From: Prinsepia uniflora
Lineage: Eukaryota > Streptophyta > Magnoliopsida > Rosales > Rosaceae
Direction: 5' to 3'
Assembly (NCBI GenBank): GCA_032719365.1
Contig: CM064867.1
Span: 42,619,651 to 42,683,650, forward strand
Length of the DNA: 64,000 nucleotides
The notes beneath the pieces are model-generated. The model had not been told where the DNA came from. It saw only the letters and a list, made by a program, of their open reading frames with translations, and searched no databases. Each line of letters starts with the position of its first letter. The stretch's first letter is position 1. Position numbers and translations under genes: made by a program. Positions 9,690 through 19,564 of the stretch are shown piece by piece.

Positions 9690-10165
9690 ATCACCATTAA
9701 CATAGACGAAAATTTTTATAAAAATCGTTGTCTTACCGTATTATAGTTAAGATTTTTTTTTCATTCTAGGTAATAGTTAAAAATTGCCGCCTATGATATA
9801 ATCAGATGACAATTTTATTAAAAACCGAAGTTTGATTATATTCTAAACGACGACTTCTAAAGTTTAGGTGTTAGTTAAAACGTGTCGTCTATAATATAAT
9901 CAAACGATATTTTTTTAATAAAAACTTACGTCTGATTGCGCTCTAGATAGCAGTTTTTATATTTTAGATGACAATAAAAAAAGTTTCGTCTAAAGCACAA
10001 TCAAACGAGAAGTTTTCAAAAATCGTTGTTTGATTAGGCTTTAGATGACACATAAAACCTATCGTTTGATACATTTCAAATAGACGCCAATCAGATATAT
10101 ATCGCTTATTAATAGATTCAGACGACCGTTTTTTGCTGTCGTCTAATGGCTTTTTTGGAATAGTG
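9690..10165 (-). mobile_element. 3' terminus of a CACTA-type DNA transposon
   Basis: The stretch ends 'ttttttggaatagtg' at 10165. Read on the minus strand it begins CACTATTCCAAAAAAG, the terminal inverted repeat type of plant CACTA elements. Inward from it are many short subterminal repeats in both orientations built on 'cgtctgatt', 'atcaaacga' and 'gacgac' (about 9700-10140), as usual for this superfamily. No transposase is visible and I did not find the other terminus. It could lie left of the gene-like exons, making this a gene-capturing CACTA, or be lost. Confidence 0.65.
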
Positions 10166-10563
10166 GTTTTCGAGTTTTAATTAAGTGAATCTAGATTGAT
10201 TTGAATATACTGTTGATATATAGTCATTGTGGGATCGAGCTTTGCTATACGCTATACTACGCTTGCAAGGTTTTTAACTACTAAAGATAGAGTTCATATT
10301 CTTGTGCTTTATTTTTAACCAACAAAAATACAACCAAATAATGCCCTTTTGATTAGGATTGGGCATTAATCTATTGAAATCAGAAATCGATTCAATTCAA
10401 ACCGTTTTGAGCACTCCAATTTCGATATGACTAGCTAATAGTCAATTTGTTCCGTTAGTAACACAATGATTTTGAATTTTCATTTTGAAAACAATTAAAT
10501 TCAAAACCGAACCATATATTAAGGTTCTTATTTTTTTTATTTGTTAGTTAACATCTTTCATTC
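10166..10563. repeat. AT-rich host repeat, unit 1 (left part)
   Basis: From about 10330 this stretch ('gattgggcattaatc', 'aaattcaaaaccgaaccat') matches 14430-14560. It continues beyond the LTR element inserted at 10564 into 13127-13840. No coding sequence is seen. Confidence 0.6.
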
Positions 10564-10901
10564 TGTTCGTGCGGGATTTCACCCCGCACTTGGGCCGGGC
10601 CTAAGTCCAATACGAAGCCCATATTGTAAATGAAACCCTAGTCTTTACCTATTTAAGGAGGGCATCCCCTCATTTGTAAACAAGCTCACAACTCCACCAC
10701 ATTATTTGGAGACATCCTCTCCACAACTCCTTTAATGGCTCAAGGCCACAAAGATGTAAATACTATTAATATCAATAATAACAATCTCGGAAAGTTTGTC
10801 CCGTGGACGTAACCCTATTCGGGTGAACCACGTACGTGTTTGTGTCTTAATATTTATGCGTAGTCTTCTCGGTCTCGTTGGTGCCATTTTTGGCATCAAC
10901 A
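10564..10901 (+). repeat. 5' LTR of the small LTR element
   Basis: Contains a TATA-like 'tatttaagg' near 10650 and ends CA immediately before the primer site. Confidence 0.9.
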
Positions 10902-10920
10902 GTTTGGCGCCGTCTGTGGG
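10902..10920 (+). other. Primer binding site (tggcgcc type)
   Basis: 'tttggcgccgtctgtgg' directly follows the LTR. It differs from the Met-tRNA sites of all the large elements in the window, so this element belongs to a different lineage. Confidence 0.8.
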
Positions 10921-11279
10921 AATCACGACAAAAATCCATGTCGGATCCTTTTCTTTTCACTCACCTGCAGAAACACTTTGAATATTCAAGAACACCAAAT
11001 CCAAAAAATCCAGCAATCCGTTCACTGCCAAATATCCCATTTTCTTCTCTCATCAATATCACACAAATTAATGGAAAGGCAAGTTTGATTTCCTCCTCCC
11101 TTTTTTTCCACAAGGAAAAAGTTTCTCTTTTTGACTTTTCTACATTTTTCCTCTTGTTGAGAGACGGATGGGGATTGATGAAAAGAATAAGTTTTTCTAT
11201 TTTCTTCACTCCCAAAACCCATGGTTTCATGCTTTGCTATCTACAAAAAAAAAAAATCTAACAACAACAAAAGCTCTCT

Positions 11280-11765
11280 CTCTCCAATTTGTTCTCGGTC
11301 CGAATTTGGGTTCCATGGAAAGGTAGAATGGAGATGGGAAGAAAGCCTGTGGGGCCTTGTTTGAGGGATTTGGTGCTTTCACTTCCCCAAACTACAAAGG
11401 TTGATTGGAAACTTAGAAACATAACAGAACAAATACAGGGGATGCACATTGACCAGCCGAGATGGGGAGGGGAAGACAGAATGCAGAACCAGGGAGCTTC
11501 TCGCCACCCAGGCCACTCGTCGTCGTTGAAGGTGGCCGGTGTCTTTGTCGTTACACGCATGGGTTGGCCTTCTCGACGTCTCCCGACGACATCTCCATCA
11601 CTATTGGAATTGGGGGCTTTGATATGCTCACCCCTATGTACTCCGACATCTCCGCTGGTTATGTGCCGGTGGTCATGCGCCGCTGCAACCCCCACCACCG
11701 TGCTTTGTGTGCGATGAGTCTGAAGAGACTTGAGAAAGATAAGTTACTTAAGCTTTGTTTCTAGT
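11280..11765 (+). other. GC-rich gene-like block inside the small LTR element
   Basis: Plus-strand frames are open over 11289-11717 (from MFSVRIWVPWKGRMEMGRKP) and 11462-11764, with exon-like composition between AT-rich flanks. The reverse strand is open as well, so openness alone is weak evidence. The product is not recognised. It may be a transduplicated host gene fragment, or chance open frames in GC-rich sequence. Confidence 0.35.
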
Positions 11766-12369
11766 TTCTTTCTTATTTAATGTTTTATTCATTAAATGGT
11801 TTATTTGAGGGAGTGCAACTCATTAAATTATCATTCATCCTCATCAGAGGAGGTGAACACACATGCATCTTATTATCATTGTCCTCTGACCTACCCTACA
11901 CAATGCATTAATTAAATTGCTTTTTTGCTTTATTATGTTTACAACATGCCTTTTACATGTCATACACGCCAACTCTCATTTATTTGACTATGACTTTTAT
12001 ATGTCATACACGCCAACTCTTCACATCTCTTATTGTTCTTTCATGTACTTTCTCGATAACTTTTGGTAGGATTTTGATTAAACCTTTAAATTATTATATT
12101 ATGTTTGTGACATTGAATCCACTTTTATTCTTTAATCACTTACAATATTTATATCATATTTATTTATTTGTCATGTACCACATGCTCCTAATCAAATAAT
12201 ATTATTTGAACTTATTATATTATTTTAGTTTTCTAACCAATAAAATTATGTCCTATCATCAGGAACAATCGAGTTATTCAAATGTCGATCAGCCTAAGCA
12301 ATTGTCTATTTTTCCCACGGCAATGCTAGCACCCATATGCCCATCGATAATTCATATTGAATGTCCACT

Positions 12370-12680
12370 TCACGATGAGTTAATACTCACGATGAGCAGT
12401 GCCTCTAGTCGAACTACTTTGCAATGGATGATATCTCTAGTCGAGCCGTCTCCATGAGTGGATTGCCTCTAGCCGAGCCGCCTCGCACGGAGCGACCGCC
12501 TTCTAGCCGAGCATCCTCGCACAGAACGGTCGCCTCCAGCCGAGCATCCCGAGCATCGAGCAGCCTCGCATAGAGCGATCACCTCAAGCTGAGCAGCCTC
12601 CGATGAGTGTCTTCCCTTACCGAGTAGCCTCGCGATGAGTACAGCCTCTAGTTGAGTATTACTTCATGCTGAATGTCGCT
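12370..12680 (+). repeat. Degenerate tandem repeat upstream of the PPT
   Basis: Imperfect units of roughly 30-40 bp built on 'cctctagccgagc...cctcgcac.gagcga..gcc' (for example 12468, 12512 and 12533), becoming 'gatgagt..cctc' downstream. Tandem repeats just before the polypurine tract are common in Tat-lineage elements. Confidence 0.7.
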
Positions 12681-12789
12681 TCATGTTGGGTTCGAGCCAG
12701 ATCAGCAATTACTTAGTTCGGCCCGTATTCGGTCTATTGTTCAAGTCCCCATCGAAGACACTATCTTCAATGAGGACTTGGGGGACTAC

Positions 12790-13126
12790 TGTTCGTGCGG
12801 GATTTCAGCCCGCACTTGGGCCGGGCCTAAGTCCAATACGAAGCCCATATTGTAAAAGAAACCCTAGTCTTTGCCTATTTAAGGAGGGCATCCCCTCATT
12901 TGTAAACAAGCTCACAACTCCACCACATTATTTGGAGACATCCTCTCCACAACTCCCTTAATGGCTCAAGGCCACAAAGATGTAAACACTATTATTATCA
13001 ATAATAACCATCTCGGAAAGTTTGTCCTGTGGACGTAACCCTATCGGGTGAACCACGTACGTGTTTGTGTCTTAATATTTATGCGTAGTCTTCTCGGTCT
13101 CGTTGGTGCCATTTTTGGCATCAACA
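12790..13126 (+). repeat. 3' LTR of the small LTR element
   Basis: Nearly identical to 10564-10901 and followed by the CATTC target duplication. Confidence 0.9.
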
Positions 13127-13900
13127 CATTCTATAATATGTTAATGTAAGTATTCATTACATACCGTACATCACTTAGTCCTTACTCATTTTGTGCTACT
13201 TTTATATTTAAATTTGATTTAAACATAACTCGTCATATTTAGAAGTTTAAAATGTAGAAAATTTTAATTTGCTGATATGTTTGAATGAAATATTCATGCG
13301 AATGAATGAAATATTCATGCGAATGAATGAAATATTCATGCGAATAAATGAAATATTGATGTGAAAAAGTAAAATATTGATGACAATGGGGGAATTATGA
13401 AAAAAAATAAAATTTTGAAGTCTTATTAATGAAGAAATTACATGAAAATTTTATGTCTAAACTGTCCAAACAAATCCATATCAAATCGTTAATAATGATT
13501 TGGATTATAATAGTTTCAATACTATTTTTTGAAAATTGAAAACACATGGAATTATTAGGAATTTCACAGTTTACATTTGGAATTTAATGTTATCTACATC
13601 CATCCAAACCTCCTTATGTTAACCAAAAACAAAGAATCAAATAATATTGATTGCTTTAAAAATTAAAAAATGTTACTATTAAAATAAATATTTATATATT
13701 TTTATTTCATTAATCCATTTGATCCTTTAACCTTTAATATATTACATGGTCTTCTCTTTAATATTTTCTTCAACAAATAACTTTTTAGGGTTTATTGAAA
13801 ATTTAACCAAACTCAAGTTTTGACCTTATATATACACTAGCCTCATCACAAGCGCTCCGCCCTACAGGAGGCATTTTGACTATACTCTAACTTAATAATA
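13127..13900. repeat. AT-rich host repeat, unit 1 (right part)
   Basis: Continues unit 1 after the inserted LTR element. It aligns in order with unit 2, which is scattered at 14560-14866, 33716-33896 and 60472-60660 by later insertions (for example 'aaccaaaaacaaagaatcaaataatattgatt' near 13622 against the pieces near 33870 and 60460). No genes are seen. Confidence 0.65.
13283..13366. repeat. 21-bp tandem repeat, 3 exact + 1 degenerate copy
   Basis: The unit 'gaatgaaatattcatgcgaa' plus t runs at 13283, 13304 and 13325, with a diverged copy at 13346. Unit 2 has a looser version near 14715-14765, so the array expanded after the two units separated. Confidence 0.9.
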
Positions 13901-14050
13901 AATTGTCGCATGTGTGCACCAAACATTTACATATCACATTACACTGTGCAACTTTAAACACAGTTAAATTTATTGTAAAAGTACATGCCAGTATGCACTT
14001 TTTAAATATATAAAATAGGATTATAATTTTTAATTATTATTTTTTTTTTA
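13901..14050. other. AT-rich spacer, nothing recognised
   Basis: No reading frame, repeat or structural motif stands out. Confidence 0.5.
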
Positions 14051-14395
14051 AGAACAAGTAGGAAAAAAAACCACAGCAAAGAATGATGATACTTGCATGT
14101 TCGTGCACTTTGATTTGCTTTGGTAAAAAAAAAATGAATATCAGTATGTGAACGGACAAAAAAAATGAAAGAATGCCCTTATATTTCATGTTCGTGCACT
14201 TTAATTACTTTAATTTTTTTTTTAGAACAAGTAGGAAAGAAAACCACAGCAAAGAATGATGATACTTGCATGTTCGTGCAATTTGATTTGCAGTGGTAAA
14301 AAAAAAAATGAATATCAGTATGTGAAAGGACAAAAAAAAATGAAAGAATGCCCTTATATTTCATGTTCGTGCACTTTAATTACTTTATTTTTTTT
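14051..14395. repeat. 173-bp direct tandem duplication
   Basis: Copy 1 (14051-14223) and copy 2 (14224-about 14395) share 'agaacaagtagg', 'accacagcaaagaatgatga', 'catgttcgtgca' and 'gaaagaatgccc' with few differences, mostly in A-run lengths. A start of a third copy (agaac...) is at 14396. Confidence 0.9.
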
Positions 14396-14409
14396 AGAAC
14401 GGGAAAAAA

Positions 14410-14866
14410 ACATTTTGGATTTTTCCAGATAAAATTCAAACTATTGAAAATTCAAATCGTTCTATTAGTAACTTTGGTTTTGAATTTTTTTTTGAAGCTG
14501 TTGAAATCCAAACCGAACCGTTGAGGCCCTTATTTGTTTATATGATTTTTTGGTTAATATATTTATGTTAATGTAATTGTTCATTATATATCCTATCTCA
14601 GTTAATCATTATCATTTTTGTACTACCTTGCAATGTAAATTATATATAAATACAAGCCGTCATATTTTGAAGTTTAAGCTATTGGAAATTTGAATTTGTT
14701 AGTATTTAGGTACGAAATATTAATGTGAATAAATACAATTTTGATGTGAATAAATGAAATTTTGCTGAGAGTTATAGAATTTTGGGAAAAACAAAATTAT
14801 GTTTTAAAGGAGTCTTTTTAGTGAATAAACTACACGACAATTCTATAGATAAACAGTCCAAACTAT
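14410..14866. repeat. AT-rich host repeat, unit 2 (first piece)
   Basis: Parallels 10400-10563 and 13127-13450. It is interrupted at 14867 by element E and resumes at 33716. Confidence 0.6.
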
Positions 14867-15995
14867 TGATAGGACCCGTCCCAAATCCTCCGGGATTAAC
14901 GTGGGACGTGCCTGTTCCCGTCTGACACGAAGTGTCAGACCGAGGATAATTCCAACTCTAGCCCTCACCGGAGCTTCCACAGTACGTTAGGATCGTAGGA
15001 GGAGCAGTGTGATGTCTCAGTCTCTACTACAGCCCGCATCCGCGATCAACCTGAAGGACATTCAAAACATCAAAAGTCGTGAGTGGACAAAACAAATATT
15101 TAAATAAAAACATTTTCACAAAATATACTTTATACCTTTCACTAAAATCATGCATGCATTCGAAAACTATTTATCAAAACTATTGATAAAACCATTAGGG
15201 CCTTAGCCCAAAAACTGTAAATCAACCCATATGGAAACTCAGCCCAAATCAACACAAGTGGGACTCTGCCCAATTCCAGTAAATGCGGGTCTCAACTCAA
15301 AACCAATACCAATGAAATACCAAAACATAGAATACGGGGTCTCCGCCCCAAAGCATTTCCATAAAACCTGGAACACGAGGTCTTCGCCCCAAATCACTTT
15401 CCGTAAGAACCTCATACGTATACGCATACGCATACGTATAACCCATCCGCGGCACTTCCGAGAAGATGCCAACTCGGGGCACACAGCCCCTAGGGACCAC
15501 AACCCCGATATATGTCACGATTTCATCTCTACACTAGTGTGCACACTACTCGGGGTCTCACTCCGAGTCTACCCCCAGGAATTCTTTGTCCGAGAGGCTC
15601 CATCTCTGGATCTAGTCCGAGCTCTATCTCCGGATCTAGTCCGAGCATCTCTCTAGAATCTGGTCCGGGACCACATCATAACTTTCACTCCTGGAATGGG
15701 CTCCCTATGGGGATACTCATTCTGGTCAGTGAATCGTGACTCTCCATGTCGACGTCTGTAGGAGACCAATCAAATCATGTGGAGGGTATAATACATTTTA
15801 AAATCATCTCCTTTCTCAAAACATATTTCTAACTGGGCCTCATACCCGATTTATCTCAACAAGATTCCTCGAATCTGATTCAAATCAATTTCACAGGCCT
15901 CAGCTTAAATCCACAACCAAACTACATCAAATAGTGAGTATATAATAATCATATCACATAAGACTTCATATCCATATAGTATTATAAACCGAAAT

Positions 15996-16360
15996 GGGAC
16001 TCAAGCCCGATTTCACGATCAACAGGGCCTCAAGCCCGATACCACAATAACGGGGCCTCGAGCTCGATTTCACAATCAACTGGACCTCTAGCCCAAAATC
16101 TCAACGAACGGGGCCTCAAGCCCGAAACCAGAAATCAACGGGGCTTCGAGCCCGATTTCATAATCAACGGGAACTTAAGCCCGATTTAAAAACCAACAGG
16201 GCCTCAAGCCCACTACCACAGTCAATAGGGCCCCAAGCCCTAGTTCATAAACCAACGGGGCACTCGGCCCTATCGTATAACTCAAATGGCCACCTGGCTC
16301 GATTTCTCATCAAATCAAATGGACTCTAAGTCCGAGAGTTTCCAATCAAATGGGTCTCAT
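15996..16360. repeat. Array of ~29-31-bp units with GGGC-loop-GCCC cores (E 3' LTR)
   Basis: About eleven to thirteen imperfect units, each with a core such as GGGCCTCAAGCCC or GGGCTTCGAGCCC followed by a variable 'gatttcacaatcaac' spacer. Each core can form a small stem-loop. Related singletons extend left into 15190-15400 (for example 'ggggtctccgcccc'). Confidence 0.8.
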
Positions 16361-17466
16361 ACTCGATTTCATATTTCCAAATCCAAAACCCATTCATTAA
16401 ACACTCATTGAAAACCTAGCACGATTAAGCATCGTATAAAATCGAAAATCTCGAAATACGTGCAAATACGCAAATCCTAGGCTACCACAATCAAATGCAC
16501 TCATGACATCACAAAACATGTATTAAAAAACTTATAAAACATTTATGCATGCATCAGTATAGAAAGAAAGGTCCACTCACAGACCGTCCGAAACTGTGCC
16601 TCGATACGAGCGCCATACCCCTTTCTCGGGCCAATCATCGTCTCCGGGGTTCCCGAACCTATCCAAATTAATTTAGAGGGTTACTAACTACTTAAATAAC
16701 CCCCCACCAAAGCCCTGTAAATTTTCGGAATTTTTAACTATTTTTAAACCTGATCCGAAACCTTCGGACAACCCGAACTATATCGAAACGATGTCCGATC
16801 GACTCGAAACCAATCCCAAAATGTTTGTTACATCATATAGATGATTTCATATGTTGGAACCAGCCCCAAATAGTGCTGCATGTGCCCCCATCAACCTCTG
16901 TCAGGCCGATCCGAACCAGTTGGTCCGGTTCATCCCTGCAACTGGACCGATGCGACCGGTCCAGGGCCATACTCTCTTCATTTTTCGTCCATTTCTACCC
17001 TTTTCAATTCCAAACTTCCTATCTAATCCCTAGAAGTAGAATGGTATGAAGAACACCAAGAAAAAACCCCTAAGCCAACCCGTTCAATTCTTCCCTTCAT
17101 GGTTCAAGGTTTCCGGATCACCCCCTGGGCTACCCAGCCGCTCACAGCCATCCCAAACCTCCTTTATATACTCCTAACAATCTAACAATCCTTATCCAAA
17201 CACCCATAACCGTCCACGATCCCCAAATCGAAATATTGGATTTAAAAGCTTAAACAGAGTTTACCTCTCTCCACCGTGCACGATGGCTCAGCCGATCCTG
17301 CCACCACCTTTATCACTTCAATATCCTCTCTCTGCTCCTATCTCTCAGTCCAGCAACCAAGATTGAAAATGGTCAATGGATGGGTTTGGGTGTGATCGGG
17401 TTTGTGAGGGTTGGTATGCACGAACAAGCAAGGGATGATATGCATGAATGAAAAAGGGTGGCCAGT

Positions 17467-17492
17467 GGATGAGTGACACTTGTCATTCATCC
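17467..17492. promoter_or_regulatory. Conserved 26-bp LTR palindrome (E 3' LTR)
   Basis: The arms GGATGAGTGACA and TGTCATTCATCC have one mismatch, with 'ct' in the centre. It lies about 347 bp from the LTR 5' end on the minus strand, the same distance as in E's other LTR. Confidence 0.65.
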
Positions 17493-17838
17493 ATTAGGCC
17501 TTGGGAAAATATCTGGGGCCCACTTGAGATAAAAGTCAATCTGTCTCGAACTTCGTACAATAGTTCCTCGGAACTTCCGTGAACCGTAACTTTTCCGTCG
17601 AACGTCCGATTTCGACGTGGCACCTATCTACGGATTCGTATCGTCCCGATCTACGTAACGGTCCTCGGCCCTCGGCCATCGGACCTCTCGAGTCAAAAGT
17701 CAAATTTTTACCCTCGTTTAGGGGCAAAATTGTCATTTCGCCCTGAACGCCCGTTAATCCTCGTTTAATCCCTGATTAGCGAGGCTAATCCATCCTTAAT
17801 TCTTAATTAATCCCGATAATTCGGGACGGGTCATTACA

Positions 17839-17850
17839 ATCTTCCCCTTT
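17839..17850 (-). other. Element E polypurine tract
   Basis: Minus-strand AAAGGGGAAGAT lies directly before the 3' LTR start. Confidence 0.75.
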
Positions 17851-19564
17851 CAAGAATTTCGTTCTCAAAATTCAAACCGTCCCGATTTCACAAATAAACT
17901 GTTGAATTCCAATCTTGTCCCTCGACTCGGGTGGTTGCACCCACACGAGAGTACCCGTGTAACAGCACACGTCCGACACACATGCCGTACGCGTCAGTAC
18001 GTACCATCGCTAGAGCTTCCCAAGCTCCGACTTCACTCTCATCAACAGCGTTCGGACCGTCAACTCGTGAGAGTCATCACGTCAGCTCGTAATTCTCATT
18101 CGAGACAGAACGTCGACACTCGTCGTTCTCGCCTGTCACTCACTTTGACAGGTCAGCAATACAAAACTGAAATTTAAACGGCTTTTCAGTCTAACACTCT
18201 GACACGTTCCATCCTACAGTCGTCAGGCTGAATTACGTACTCCCACTAAGGGCTACGCATCCAAGCTTACATTCAGCGTAGCATCCAATCAGACAACATC
18301 CTCCAGGTCTTGCCATCCCCATGGCACGAATCCCATCTCACAGGTCATCCTCAGACCTATGCTGCATGTTTAAGCGACCTCGATGCTCGTACGAATCAAC
18401 TCTCTCATTTTTCATTACGCAAAGCTGACTCTCCTTAGAGTCCCATCGATCCATACCAATTCGAACACATCGGTTACCAATTAAATCCATTACTATGATA
18501 GGTCATAATCATCGTGACTAGCCAGAAACTCCCTGCTCCACTATGTTTTCTCTGCGCTACTCTGATCTCGACTCGCTCTCGAGTCCTCACACTGTCACTA
18601 TCGGATCTGATCTGATCGCCAATTATGTCCATTTAGGACTCTATCCAACTTAAAATACACTCGGGCACTCTCAACCCGACCTACCGATTGACCGTGGTCA
18701 ATCCCATCGTCCAATGTGCACAACACACCGGTGCACCAACATCACATCAACATCGGGGTGCCACCCGAGCTACTCAAGAACAGCACTCTGGCTACATCCA
18801 ACCACATACTAATGTCAGCGTTCCAACTATGGTCCAGACCTCGGTCTACTTGACTCACGAGCGCCATAATCATCTCAGTCATCTCGATCAACTAGATCGT
18901 CACCACACTACTCGATCCACCTAGCATCCACTATCAGCTTCCTCGGTCGACGTAAGATGGCCCACAAGACCAACATGAGTTCACTACCTCAGACACTCAC
19001 TCGTCACATCCAGTGACACTAAATACCATCTACTCCTCAAGTCAATCAAATTTGACTTACAACCTAGGTGTTCGGTTCTTACACCCTCTTTAAACCCTTT
19101 AGTTGTCATATCACTCCTCGTCGTCCCACCTAGGGACGAATCCAGGAGAATCCAAGATGATGACATCAAAGTTCATCCTATGTCATCCTCTGGCACCTAG
19201 TGTAATCTGCTAAAGAGTAAAAAACGAGAAGTCTCCTTTATCGACTTCAGAATACCCATCTCCTCTACTGACTTCAGAGTCAAGCCTCCTTCTCTTTGTC
19301 TCGGTCACAACCTCTCTTGATTCTGAATTTCCAATCACATTAGAAGCCTGTGTCTTTTCCAATTATTGAGCTTACTCACTACACGAGGATTTCCTGCGTC
19401 CCCACCAAATTGGGATAGAGATAAGTTGCAATCATGTTGGAAGCATACGTATCTCTTCCGATCAGTGACAACAATCGATAACAACTATAATGCCCCATTC
19501 TTTTTCTCACAATCTAGTTTCTCCTCAACCCATCTTATATGAAGCTCAAGTCAACTTCCACGAG
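17851..19564 (-). mobile_element. Element E non-coding internal region, 3' part
   Basis: Homologous to B's internal region read in the opposite orientation and to parts of D. Only short frames are present, none like a known protein. It is interrupted by D at target ACGAG (19560-19564). Confidence 0.7.

Larger units (their letters stand above)
10564..13126 (+). mobile_element. Complete small non-autonomous LTR element (2563 bp)
   Basis: LTRs at 10564-10901 and 12790-13126 (338 and 337 bp) are nearly identical, start TGTTCGTGCGGG and end GGCATCAACA. The primer site at 10902 (tttggcgccgtctgtggg) is the kind used by Tat-lineage Ty3/gypsy elements and their deletion derivatives. A polypurine tract (gaggacttgggggactac) abuts the second LTR. 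The 5-bp target duplication CATTC is perfect (10559-10563 and 13127-13131). The internal 1.9 kb has no gag or pol. It holds an unidentified GC-rich block, an AT-rich stretch and a degenerate tandem repeat, so movement must have relied on an autonomous relative. Confidence 0.93.
14867..17838 (-). repeat. Element E 3' LTR
   Basis: 2972 bp, single-block ('E-type') LTR. It carries the mini-hairpin array at about 15996-16360, the conserved palindrome at 17467-17492, and the '...cgataattcgggacgggtc' end shared with other family members. Confidence 0.9.

Noticed and set aside
11258..11698. 146-codon frame on the minus strand as a gene
   Set aside because: It overlaps open frames on the other strand in GC-rich DNA and I recognise no family. 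At most one strand could be a captured exon.
15996..16360. The ~30-bp LTR arrays as CRISPR or satellite DNA
   Set aside because: Units are imperfect, confined to equivalent places in LTRs and present in every copy of the family; they are part of the element.
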